Shown here one piece after another: positions 1 through 7,573 of a stretch of 64,000 nt of DNA (the first letter of the stretch is position 1; each line of letters starts with the position of its first letter). Below the pieces are notes generated by a model that had not been told where the DNA came from, made no database searches, and saw only the letters and a program-made list of their open reading frames with translations. A program made the translations under genes and the position numbers. The stretch lies in the NCBI GenBank assembly GCA_021815825.1, contig JAKAZO010000002.1, forward strand, positions 6,286 through 70,285, in the 5' to 3' direction. This stretch comes from Pseudomonadota bacterium (GTDB lineage: Bacteria; Pseudomonadota; Alphaproteobacteria; Acetobacterales; Acetobacteraceae).

Positions 1-988
1 GATAGACGATGAGATGCATCATGTCGTCGAGGGTCCCGCCGCCCGAGCGCAGCAGCGCATCGACATTGGCGAGGGCGCGGTCGAGCTGGCGCATCACGTC
101 GCCCGGATGCACGATCTGTCCCGCGGCGTCGATGCTGGCGGTCCCGGAAATGAAGAACTGGGCGCGGTCGGCGTAGGCGACGCGGGTGCCGCGTTCGAAG
201 GTGACGTTATAGTCCTTGGTCAGGCACAGCCGATCGAGATCGTTGAGATAGGAAATCTGGGCGCCCGACAGATCCAGGCCCGAATACGCGTCCATGGAGA
301 CCAGGTCGTAACGGTCCGCGCAGGCACCCTCGATCCCGGTGCTGGCGATGAAATGGGTCTCGCCCGTCAGACCGTGCTCGGCGAACAGCTCCCGCCGGCT
401 GTCGACCATGTCCTGGTAGAACACGTCCACATCCTTGATGTAGAGCCAGGTCCGAACGCAGTGCTCGCGCAGGGTGGCGTTCTGGCCCGCCAGGGCGTCG
501 ATCAGATCGCCGAAGACGGCGCGCGTTTGCATGGTGGTCGCGGAGGGTGTGTCGCGGGCGCCGGCACACAGCCGCGTGCTCCAGAGATGCCGCAGCCCGT
601 TCCGCTCGATCAGCAGATGCCGGCGCGACAGGCGCCGCTTCACCATCGGCGCGCCGCCGGCCACGTGGTAGGCGAGCAGGGCGATCTTCGCCCCGGGCAA
701 TGGCGGCTGCTGCACGATCGACAGCGCCACCGGGCTTGCGTCATCGGCGAGCGAACTGGCGGTGACCGCGTCGGTCTGGTTCTGGGCGTCGGTGAGAAAG
801 ACGCGGCGGAACACGCCGGTCTCGGGGCCGAGGCCGAGCGCGACGCTGGCGGCGGCGTAGCGTTGCTCGAGCGCGCGGATCTGTTCGCTGAGCGGCAGCC
901 CCGCCGGCGCCTGGACGGTCAGGTAATGCTCGCTGCCGCCTCGCGCGCCCTGGAAACTCCGCGCCGTAACACCTTCGACGATGGGCAT
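1..988 (-). CDS. RidA/YjgF-family-like protein (3' end outside the window)
   Basis: An open frame begins with ATG at 988 on the minus strand and runs off the left edge, giving 329 visible residues without a stop. The C-terminal part, from about residue 150, reads like a RidA/YjgF/UK114 domain, with stretches such as FFISGTASID and HPGDVMRQLDRALANVDALL. The first 130 residues look like a second, diverged copy or a chorismatase-type (FkbO/Hyg5) N-terminal domain. RidA proteins deaminate reactive enamines or imines; two-domain relatives include chorismate hydrolases. The catalytic C-terminus is not visible, so the activity cannot be assigned. An FNR-type site lies 63 nt upstream of the start codon. 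Several overlapping open frames on the plus strand are shadows. Confidence 0.72.
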   Translation of the reverse strand, partial: MPIVEGVTARSFQGARGGSEHYLTVQAPAGLPLSEQIRALEQRYAAASVALGLGPETGVFRRVFLTDAQNQTDAVTASSLADDASPVALSIVQQPPLPGAKIALLAYHVAGGAPMVKRRLSRRHLLIERNGLRHLWSTRLCAGARDTPSATTMQTRAVFGDLIDALAGQNATLREHCVRTWLYIKDVDVFYQDMVDSRRELFAEHGLTGETHFIASTGIEGACADRYDLVSMDAYSGLDLSGAQISYLNDLDRLCLTKDYNVTFERGTRVAYADRAQFFISGTASIDAAGQIVHPGDVMRQLDRALANVDALLRSGGGTLDDMMHLIVY

Positions 989-1044
989 GAAATGGCCTCC
1001 CCCGTTGCCGGCCAACGGATGGGGCAAGCCGGGGCGGCGTGTCG

Positions 1045-1058
1045 TTGATCTGGATCAA
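1045..1058 (-). promoter_or_regulatory. Perfect FNR/FixK/Anr-type binding site
   Basis: The sequence TTGATCTGGATCAA fits the FNR-family consensus TTGAT-N4-ATCAA at all ten defined positions. Its centre, 1051.5, lies 63.5 nt upstream of the ATG of the RidA-like gene on the minus strand. If it activates from the usual -41.5 position, transcription would start about 22 nt before that ATG. Anaerobic, redox or NO control of the RidA-like gene is inferred. The site is also downstream of the NHL gene stop, which is not expected to matter. Confidence 0.6.
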
Positions 1059-1101
1059 GCGGCCGGGCGTCAGGCGCGCGGCGAGCTGGATCAAGCGGCC
1101 G
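1050..1101. repeat. 16-bp direct repeat, two copies 36 bp apart
   Basis: CTGGATCAAGCGGCCG occurs at 1050-1065 and again, identically, at 1086-1101. The first copy contains the right half of the FNR-type box; the second carries only that half (GGATCAA). It could be a duplicated regulator half-site or a simple local duplication. Confidence 0.8.
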
Positions 1102-1112
1102 CGTGCGGGGGT

Positions 1113-2231
1113 TCAGCTCACTTTTGTCAGCTTCTGCAGCGAGCGCAATTCGTGGTCCGGCTTCTTGCCGAACAGAATCGGCCAGTAGGTGTTCGAAACC
1201 TCGGCAACATAGATGTCGCCGCGCGAATCGGTGGCGATGCCGTGCGGGGCGATGAACTGGCCCGGCTCCTCGCCGACCGGCTGCGTGCCGAGATGCGCCA
1301 GCACGTCGCCCTTGGCCGACAGGATCGAGACTCGCGGCCCGAGATTTCCCACCCCCTTGGTCAGCGTTGCCGCCGTCTCGGGGCCAAGCTCGCCGACGAT
1401 CGCCAGCGGCGCCTTGCCACGGCTGACGAACAGCCCGCAGGGACGCATCAGGCTGTGCCACTGTGTCTGGTATTTGCCATTGCCGTCGAAGACCTGGATG
1501 CGATGATTCTCCCGGTCCGCGACATAGACCCAGCCCTCGTCGTCGCAGGCGATGTTATGGACCAGGTTGAACTGGCCCGGGTCGGTCCCCGGCTCGCCCC
1601 AGGAGAGCAGCAGCTTGCCGTCCGGCGAGAATTTATGGACCCGGGCGTTCTGGTAGCCGTCGGAGACATAGATGTCGCCCTGCGGCGACAGCGCCGTGTG
1701 GGTGCACCGGTTGAACGGATCGCCGCTGAACCGCGGCGCCGGCTTGCCCGGGGTGCCGATGGTGAGAAGCAGCTTGCCCTCGGGGGTGAACTTGCGCACC
1801 GCGGCGCCGAAATCATCGGTGAGGTAGAGCATGTCGTCGGGCCCGACCGCCGCGCCGTGGGCGTTCACGAAGCCGACATCCTCGCCCCAGGAGCGCAGGA
1901 AGTTTCCCTCGCGGTCGAAGACGATGACCGGATGCTTGCCGCGGTTGAAGACGTAGACATGGTCCCGGCTATCGACACAAACGGCCGCGCCGTCCCGGTA
2001 GGTGTAATCCGGCGGCAGCGTCCCCCAGCCGGTTTCGACGCGATAGCGGTAGGCGCCTTGACCGAGGATCACCGGCTCTGCCGCCGCGGCCGGGGCCAGG
2101 CCGGCGGCCAGAACGGCAAGGCCGGTCGCGGGCGAGCGCCGCGGTGCCAGCGCGCCCGCCGCGCCGCCGGCCGCGAGGGCGGCGAGGCTGCGAAATGCGC
2201 CGCGCCGGGTGATCGAACAGAACTGGCACAT
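1113..2231 (-). CDS. Tat-exported NHL-repeat six-bladed beta-propeller protein
   Basis: The protein has 372 residues. The ATG at 2231 was chosen because GAGGAGGAAACC lies directly upstream and it places a twin-arginine signal (TRRGAFRSLAALAAGG) at the N-terminus. Before that signal comes an unusual MCQFC motif. After export the protein is a propeller of NHL-type repeats, each with an F.P.G/FDREG strand pattern, for example VHKFSPDGKLLLSWGEPGTD and IQVFDGNGKYQTQW. It resembles peptidyl-alpha-hydroxyglycine amidating lyase-like and other NHL proteins of the periplasm. Its ligand or enzymatic role cannot be told from the sequence. It is transcribed toward the RidA-like gene with a 124-nt gap that contains an FNR-type box. 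Confidence 0.85.
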   Translation of the reverse strand: MCQFCSITRRGAFRSLAALAAGGAAGALAPRRSPATGLAVLAAGLAPAAAAEPVILGQGAYRYRVETGWGTLPPDYTYRDGAAVCVDSRDHVYVFNRGKHPVIVFDREGNFLRSWGEDVGFVNAHGAAVGPDDMLYLTDDFGAAVRKFTPEGKLLLTIGTPGKPAPRFSGDPFNRCTHTALSPQGDIYVSDGYQNARVHKFSPDGKLLLSWGEPGTDPGQFNLVHNIACDDEGWVYVADRENHRIQVFDGNGKYQTQWHSLMRPCGLFVSRGKAPLAIVGELGPETAATLTKGVGNLGPRVSILSAKGDVLAHLGTQPVGEEPGQFIAPHGIATDSRGDIYVAEVSNTYWPILFGKKPDHELRSLQKLTKVS

Positions 2232-2428
2232 GGTTTCCTCCTCGCCGGCTGTTATGCGCCGCACCGGCTCCGACGCCTTTATCGGCCAGCAACCCGTGGT
2301 CGGGGAAGAGCCTCCGAGCGATCCGGCCACCGGCGCGGCGCAACGCTGCGCTGGTTTCCCCGAGGGATGATATAGATCGGGCGAACGGCCCAGCCCCAGG
2401 CAAGCTGGACGCCGGCATGCGAGGTCCG

Positions 2429-3202
2429 ATGACAAGACTCCTGGTCGTCAATCCCAACATCTCGGAGCGTGTGTCGCGGCTGATCGAGGACGAGGCCCGG
2501 CGCGCCGCCGCGCCGGGAACGGAGATCACCGTCGCCACCGCCCCGTTCGGGGTCGCCTATATCGAAACCCGGTTCGAGGCCCTGATCGGTGCCTACGCGG
2601 TGGCGAACGTGATCGCGGAGCAACGGAGCGGATATGACGCGGCGGTGGTGGCCGCGTTCGGCGATCCCGGCGTGCCGGCGCTGCGCGAGGCGTTCGACAT
2701 GCCGATCGTCGGCATCACCGAGGCCGCGCTGATGAGTGCGTGCCTGCTCGGCCAGCGCTTCGGCATCATCGCCATCTCGCGCCGGATCGTTGCCTGGTAT
2801 CGCGAGTGCGTCGAAGCCAACGGGCTCATCGGCCGGCTGGCCGGCATTCGCGCGCTCGATCAGCCGCTGGCCGATATCGGCAGCGTCCAGAGCGACCATG
2901 CCGAGCGGCTGCGGCATTTATGCGCCGAGGCCATCGAGCGCGACGGCGCGGACGTCCTCATCCTCGCCGGCGCGCCGCTCGCCGGGCTCGCGCGCAGCAT
3001 CCGGCAGGACATTCCGGTCCCGGTGGTCGATGGCGTCTCGAGCGCGATCCGGCACGCCGAGACTCTGGTCCATCTCGCTCCGGGCGCGGCGCGGGCCGGC
3101 AGCAGCGCGCCGCCGCCGCTCAAGCCCAACGCCGGGCTGCCGCAAGCCCTGCGGGACCTCCTCGACGGGGCCGGCCGGGATCAGAAATCCAGATCGGCGT
3201 AG
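2429..3202 (+). CDS. Asp/Glu/hydantoin racemase-fold protein lacking both catalytic cysteines
   Basis: The 257-residue protein starts MTRLLVVNPNISE, the usual N-terminus of hydantoin and allantoin racemases, so ATG 2429 is preferred over an in-frame ATG at 2417. The fold markers are intact: NPNxS near residue 8, FGDPG at 77-81 and VDGVSSAIRHAE near the C-terminus. In this family two cysteines flank the substrate and act as acid and base, at about positions 76 and 181 in the characterised rhizobial enzyme. Here position 76 is Ala (AAFGDPG) and position 181 is Gly (LAGAPLAG). Classical racemization therefore looks impossible, and a binding, decarboxylase or isomerase role is open. The gene converges on the GST gene with a 22-nt overlap of 3' ends. 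Confidence 0.8.
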   Translation: MTRLLVVNPNISERVSRLIEDEARRAAAPGTEITVATAPFGVAYIETRFEALIGAYAVANVIAEQRSGYDAAVVAAFGDPGVPALREAFDMPIVGITEAALMSACLLGQRFGIIAISRRIVAWYRECVEANGLIGRLAGIRALDQPLADIGSVQSDHAERLRHLCAEAIERDGADVLILAGAPLAGLARSIRQDIPVPVVDGVSSAIRHAETLVHLAPGAARAGSSAPPPLKPNAGLPQALRDLLDGAGRDQKSRSA

Positions 3203-3849
3203 TGGGCCGGCGGGGTGAAGCCGGGCATGCGGTCGGCGAGGATGGCGCGAAAGCTCGGCCGGCTCTTCATGCGCGCATACCATTCGCGCACCGAGGGCGT
3301 TGCGCTCCAATCGACATCGCCGGTGAAGTCGAGCACCGAGAGATGCGCCGCGGCAGCGAAATCGGCCAGCGATATGCTCGCCCCGGCCAGCCATTTCCGC
3401 GTCTCGGCGAGCCAGCCGATGTATTCGAGATGGTGGCGCAGATTGGCGTAGCCGGCGCGCAGCGCCCCCGCCTCCGGCTGGCCGCGGCCGGCGAGGCGCT
3501 TGAGATGCTTCTCGCCGAGCAGGTTCCGCGTCACCTCCTGGTCGAACTTGCCATCGAACCAGGCCGCCAGCCGACGCACTTCCACCCGCTCGGCCAGCGT
3601 GCGTCCGAGCAGCGGCAAATCGGGATAGGCCTCGTCGAGATACTCGCAGATTGCCCAGGAATCGGCGATGACCAGGCCATTGTCCTCGATCAGCGTCGGC
3701 ACGGTGCCGGCGGGGTTGAGGTCGAGATACTCGGGCTTTCGCTCCCAGGGCCGTTCGAGGCGGAGCTCGAAGGGCAGGCGCTTCTCGGTCAGCACGAGAC
3801 GCACCTTGCGTGAGAACGGGCAGATCGGGAGGTGGTGGAGGATACGCAT
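3181..3849 (-). CDS. fzlA: FzlA-like glutathione S-transferase-fold division protein
   Basis: The protein has 222 residues with a GST N-terminal thioredoxin fold (PICPFSRKVRLVL, NPAGTVPTLIEDNG) and an all-helical C-terminal domain. The signature WFDGKFDQEVTRNLLGEK, the invariant-looking Trp at residue 35 and the C-terminal tail HYADLDF match what is known of FzlA, the alphaproteobacterial GST homologue that binds FtsZ filaments and licenses constriction. FzlA is not thought to use glutathione. The gene ends a minus-strand run with the glycosyltransferase 9 nt upstream. A plain GST cannot be excluded, but the DLDF tail argues for FzlA. Confidence 0.68.
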   Translation of the reverse strand: MRILHHLPICPFSRKVRLVLTEKRLPFELRLERPWERKPEYLDLNPAGTVPTLIEDNGLVIADSWAICEYLDEAYPDLPLLGRTLAERVEVRRLAAWFDGKFDQEVTRNLLGEKHLKRLAGRGQPEAGALRAGYANLRHHLEYIGWLAETRKWLAGASISLADFAAAAHLSVLDFTGDVDWSATPSVREWYARMKSRPSFRAILADRMPGFTPPAHYADLDF

Positions 3850-3858
3850 GCCGGGCGG

Positions 3859-5037
3859 TTACTGCACCGGCGCCCTCCGGGGCAAGCCATGCGTGCCATG
3901 CGCGCACCGGCGGGCCCGATCTTCCTCGGCCATGGCGGCGACGCGCTCGGCATTGCCGCGCCAGGTGTAGTCGCGCGTGGCGATCTCTGCCCGAGCCGCC
4001 GCGCCGAGGCGGGCGCGCAGGGCCGAATCCGTGGCCAGACGCGTGATCGCCCGGGCCATCGAAGCCGGCTCGCCGGGGTCGAACAGCAGCGCGGTGCGTT
4101 CGTGTTCGAGGATTTCCCGCAGATTGGGCTGGTCCGGCGCGACGATGGCGCAGCCGGCGGCCATGTATTCGAACAGTTTCAGCGGCGAGGCATAGGCCAC
4201 CGCGCTCGGCTGCAGGGCGATGTCGAAGCCGGCGAGCAGTCCGGGCACGTCCTCGCGCGGCGCCAGCCCGGCGAATCGCACCCGCGCGCCGAGCCCCAGC
4301 GCCGCGGCCTGCGCCTCCAGCTCCGCCCGCGCCGGCCCGTCGCCGACCACGACGAGGTCGAGCGCCGCCGACGCCGGCTCGGCCAGGCTGGCGATGACCC
4401 GATCCAGCCCATGCCATGGGCGGACGAAGCCGATGAAGCCGAGCACCACGCGCCCGCGCGGATCGGCCTCCGACCGCGGCCCGAAGCGGGCCGGCACGAT
4501 GGCGTTCGGAATGACGGCGATACGCTCCCTTGCCACCCCTTCGCGCGCGATCATGTCGCGCAGCACGCCGGTGACGGCGTAAACCCGGTCCGCGGCGCGC
4601 CAGACGAAGCGTTCCGACCAGCGGGCCAGGGGCTTCAGACGCAGGCCGCCGAACCGGCTGCGCTCCTCGGCGAGCGGCGCGTTCACCTCGAGATGAAAGA
4701 CCACTCCGAGCCGCCGTGCCAGCACCGCGCCGGCGAGGTAGTAGAGATTGTAGCGCTCGTAGATCAGATCAGGCTGAAACGCGCGCGCGGCGGCGGCGAG
4801 GCGGCGATAGGCGGGACCGTTGTAGGCCAGCTCCGCCAGCTCGCCGAGCCAGCCGGGCAGCAGGCGGCGCAGCAGCGGCACCAGCCGGCTCTCGCCGCCG
4901 AACCCGGCGGCGGCATAGAAGCTAGGGCCGACCACGAGGACGTCGTGCCCCGCCTCGCGCAGGGCGGCGACGAGTTCCTCGACATGCACGCTCTGCCCGT
5001 CGCGCGACTGGATGCGGTGGCTGTAGAGGATGCGCAT
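3859..5037 (-). CDS. Glycosyltransferase family 4 (GT-B)
   Basis: The protein has 392 residues from the ATG at 5037; a GTG lies one codon further upstream. The N-terminal Rossmann domain holds GQSVHVEELVAALREAGH, and the C-terminal domain has VVGDGPARAELE and the E-x7-E-like donor site SPLKLFEYMAAGCAIVAPD, typical of GT4 retaining transferases that use nucleotide-sugar donors. It probably adds a sugar to a lipid-linked or exported polysaccharide in the cytoplasm. Its start overlaps the stop of the acyltransferase gene (TGATG), so the two are translationally coupled, and together with the DUF218 protein they suggest a small cell-surface glycan cassette. Confidence 0.9.
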   Translation of the reverse strand: MRILYSHRIQSRDGQSVHVEELVAALREAGHDVLVVGPSFYAAAGFGGESRLVPLLRRLLPGWLGELAELAYNGPAYRRLAAAARAFQPDLIYERYNLYYLAGAVLARRLGVVFHLEVNAPLAEERSRFGGLRLKPLARWSERFVWRAADRVYAVTGVLRDMIAREGVARERIAVIPNAIVPARFGPRSEADPRGRVVLGFIGFVRPWHGLDRVIASLAEPASAALDLVVVGDGPARAELEAQAAALGLGARVRFAGLAPREDVPGLLAGFDIALQPSAVAYASPLKLFEYMAAGCAIVAPDQPNLREILEHERTALLFDPGEPASMARAITRLATDSALRARLGAAARAEIATRDYTWRGNAERVAAMAEEDRARRCAHGTHGLPRRAPVQ

Positions 5038-6113
5038 CACCGTGGCTCCGCGATCGCGTGATTGGGTCGCACGGCGTGGCGCAGCCGGCCGAGCGCGTGC
5101 CGGGCGAGGGTCGCCAGTCCGGCCGGGCGCCGCGGATTGATCAGCAGCACGCCGACGCGCTGGCGCCGTGCGCCGACCCAGAGCTTCTTGTAGTCGTCGT
5201 CGCCGCGGCCGAAATCCAGCTCGCGCGCGCCGTCGGTCTCGATCAGGTGCCGGATCATCATCGCCGTCAGCACCGTGCCGGGCGACAGCGCCTGCTGCCC
5301 CTCGTCATGCGCGAGCTTGAGCACGCTCGCGCGCCCACCCGGCTCGCTCAGCCAGACCTGCGCCGCGATCGGCGTCGTGCCGAGGCGCAGCAGTCCCAGC
5401 CGCAGCACGCCGGCCGCGGCCGCCTCGCGCATCAGCGCGGCATTGAAGTCCGGAAATGGCTCGGGCTCCTTCCAGCTCCGCGCGTAGACCTGCTCGAAGG
5501 CGGCGATTCCCGCCTCCAGCGCCTCGCCACCGGCCGTCAGCGTGAAGCCGGCCTCCGGCAGCCGTTCCCAGCGGCGCAGCTTGCGCTGGATCGTGGTGCG
5601 CAGCATGGACGGGCGGGCATTGAGATAGTGTTGCCAGGAACCGACGGCCTCGTGCCAGTTGCCGAAATGGCGAAAGCGCACGAGGACGAGCCCCGCGGTT
5701 CCGGCGCCGGCCAGCAGGTCGGCGAGGTCGCCGCGTTCGGCATCGAGCGCGTCGAGCCGCACCACCGGCCAGCGCCGCGCGAACCGGCCGAAGGCGAAGC
5801 CGACCGCGCGCCGCGCCTCGGGGGAGAGGTCGGCCGCGAGCGCCGGGGTGTAGAGGCAGCTATAGGGGCTGGTCAGGCTGGCCAGCCGGCCGCCCACCCG
5901 CTGCAGCGCCAGCACGGCCACCGGCCGGGCGCCGTGCCAGGCGAGTACGAAGCAGGGGCGCGCGCCTTGCTCCAGCGCATGGCCGGCGACGGTCGCTAGG
6001 AAGGCGCGGCCGAAGAAAAAATTCGCGGCCCCGGCCGCGTCCAGCAGCGCCGCGGCGGCTGGGGGCAGCGCGCCGAGATCGGGCAGCGTCTCGATCCGGA
6101 CCGTGTCGGCCAT
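5037..6113 (-). CDS. FemAB/CelD (BioF2-like) GNAT-fold acyltransferase
   Basis: This 358-residue protein has a double GNAT fold of the Acetyltransf_6 (BioF2-like, CelD) type. Supporting stretches are NARPSMLRTTIQRKLRRWER, the acceptor-domain segment AQVWLSEPGGRASVLKLAHD and the end motif ELDFGRGDDDYKKLW. Relatives decorate exopolysaccharides or cellulose, or add amino acids to peptidoglycan from aminoacyl-tRNA. The neighbouring glycosyltransferase, overlapping by a single base, favours polysaccharide modification. Acyl donor and acceptor are unknown. It lies 4 nt downstream of the DUF218 gene. Confidence 0.75.
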   Translation of the reverse strand: MADTVRIETLPDLGALPPAAAALLDAAGAANFFFGRAFLATVAGHALEQGARPCFVLAWHGARPVAVLALQRVGGRLASLTSPYSCLYTPALAADLSPEARRAVGFAFGRFARRWPVVRLDALDAERGDLADLLAGAGTAGLVLVRFRHFGNWHEAVGSWQHYLNARPSMLRTTIQRKLRRWERLPEAGFTLTAGGEALEAGIAAFEQVYARSWKEPEPFPDFNAALMREAAAAGVLRLGLLRLGTTPIAAQVWLSEPGGRASVLKLAHDEGQQALSPGTVLTAMMIRHLIETDGARELDFGRGDDDYKKLWVGARRQRVGVLLINPRRPAGLATLARHALGRLRHAVRPNHAIAEPR

Positions 6114-6117
6114 CGCC

Positions 6118-6882
6118 TCAGCGGCTGAGCAGCAGGTAATAGAGGCAGCCGATCGCCTCGTGCAGCGCGTAATAGCTCATTTCCCAGCCGCTGATCCGCG
6201 GCACATAATCGGCGACGGCGCTGCCGGCGGCGCGGTCGAGGCGGACGGGCGCGGCCGTCGCGGTGATGCCGAAATGGGCGAAGGCGATCAGGGCCCGCCG
6301 TTCGTGCCAGGCATGGGTGACGACATAGACCGAGCTGATACCGGCCTGGCGCAGAATGGCCGCGGATTCCTCGGCATTCTGCCAGGTATCGAGCGAGCGG
6401 GTCTCGACCCAGCGCGGCTTGACCGCGAAATCGGTGGTGAGGCTCTCGGCCATCAGCGCCGCCACCGGCGTCGGCACGTCCTCCGGCGCGCCGCCGCTGA
6501 CCAGCACCGGCAGCCCGGTGCGCCGCGCCACGATGGCGGCGGTGCGGACCCGTTCGAGCGTCAGGGCACCGACATCCACCGCTGGCACGGTCCCGTCCGC
6601 CGCCCGGACCTCGTCCGCGCCGAGCACGACGATCGCCGCCGGTGGCGCGCCTGGCGGCGGCGTCAGCGGCAGGCCGCGCTCCAGCGCCACCAGCATGGTG
6701 CTGCCGACGATGGGAAGGGACAGGACGATCAGGCCCACCAGCGCGAAACTGCTGATCGCGCGTCCGAGCCCTCGCCACTTCCGCGCGATGACCAGGCCGG
6801 CGAGGCCAAGGGGCAACAGGTTGAGGGGGGGCACGACGATGGCCGTGGAAACGACGCTGAGCGACACACTTCCTCCGAACAA
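6118..6882 (-). CDS. DUF218 (YdcF/SanA/ElyC) membrane protein
   Basis: The protein has 254 residues with two hydrophobic N-terminal segments (about residues 5-28 and 40-62) followed by a DUF218 domain: AAIVVLGADEVRAADG, SLDTWQNAEESAAIL and VYVVTHAWHERRALIAF. DUF218 proteins act at the periplasmic face of the membrane and are linked to envelope integrity and undecaprenyl carrier use, although their chemistry is unsettled. Here it heads the acyltransferase-glycosyltransferase-GST run. A second DUF218 gene lies in the ftsEX operon at 34678. Confidence 0.82.
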   Translation of the reverse strand: MFGGSVSLSVVSTAIVVPPLNLLPLGLAGLVIARKWRGLGRAISSFALVGLIVLSLPIVGSTMLVALERGLPLTPPPGAPPAAIVVLGADEVRAADGTVPAVDVGALTLERVRTAAIVARRTGLPVLVSGGAPEDVPTPVAALMAESLTTDFAVKPRWVETRSLDTWQNAEESAAILRQAGISSVYVVTHAWHERRALIAFAHFGITATAAPVRLDRAAGSAVADYVPRISGWEMSYYALHEAIGCLYYLLLSR

Positions 6883-6955
6883 CCGGCCCCCGGCGGCTAC
6901 CCACTCTGCCCGAAGCGGGCTGCCGGCGCCAGTTCGGCCCCGCGTGGGGGGCGGG

Positions 6956-7573
6956 TCAGGCGCTCAGCGCGCCGTCGAGCCAGAGCTGGCGCGCGGTGGC
7001 CAGGCGCGCGGCGGCGAGAATGGCGCGCAGCTCGCCCGTCGCGCGGGTGAGGTCGTCATTGACCACGACATGATCGAACTCGCGGCAATGCGACATCTCC
7101 GCGCGCGCCTCGCGCATCCGCCGGGCGATCTCCGCCGGGTCGTCGCCACGCCCGGACAGCCGTTCGGCCAGCGCCTCCACCGAGGGCGGGAGGATGTAGA
7201 CGCCGACCACGTCGCCCTCCATCCCGTCGCGGAGCTGGCGGTGGCCTTGCCAGTCGATGTCGAACAGAAGGTCTCGCCCCGCCGCCAGTGCCGCCGCGAC
7301 CGGCGCGCGCGGGGTGCCGTAGCTGCGGCCGAAGACCTGCGCCCATTCGAGCAGCGCGCCCTCAGCGACCATGGCGTCGAACGCGCGCTGGTCGCGGAAG
7401 AAATAGTGCTCGCCCTCGCGCTCGCCCTCGCGCGGGGCGCGGGTGGTGACGCTGATGGAGAGGGCGAGACCGGGCTCCTCCGCGAGCAGGCGCCGCGACA
7501 AGGTCGTCTTGCCGGCACCGGAGGGCGCGGCCAGCACCAGGCACAGGCCTCGTCGCGGCCGGGAGCGCGTCAT
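6956..7573 (-). CDS. gmk: Guanylate kinase
   Basis: The enzyme phosphorylates GMP or dGMP to the diphosphate in the cytoplasm. The 205-residue length is normal. The P-loop APSGAGKTTLSRRLL is at residues 15-29, followed by the GMP-binding region (VTTRAPREGEREGEHYFF) and DIDWQG. ATG 7573 overlaps the stop of yicC by 4 nt (ATGA), the classical yicC-gmk arrangement, so the two should be translationally coupled. Confidence 0.97.
   Translation of the reverse strand: MTRSRPRRGLCLVLAAPSGAGKTTLSRRLLAEEPGLALSISVTTRAPREGEREGEHYFFRDQRAFDAMVAEGALLEWAQVFGRSYGTPRAPVAAALAAGRDLLFDIDWQGHRQLRDGMEGDVVGVYILPPSVEALAERLSGRGDDPAEIARRMREARAEMSHCREFDHVVVNDDLTRATGELRAILAAARLATARQLWLDGALSA

Noticed and set aside
14-1048. 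Long plus-strand open frame opposite the RidA-like gene
   Set aside because: Its amino-acid composition is that of a shadow frame in GC-rich DNA; the minus-strand frame has coherent domain sequence.
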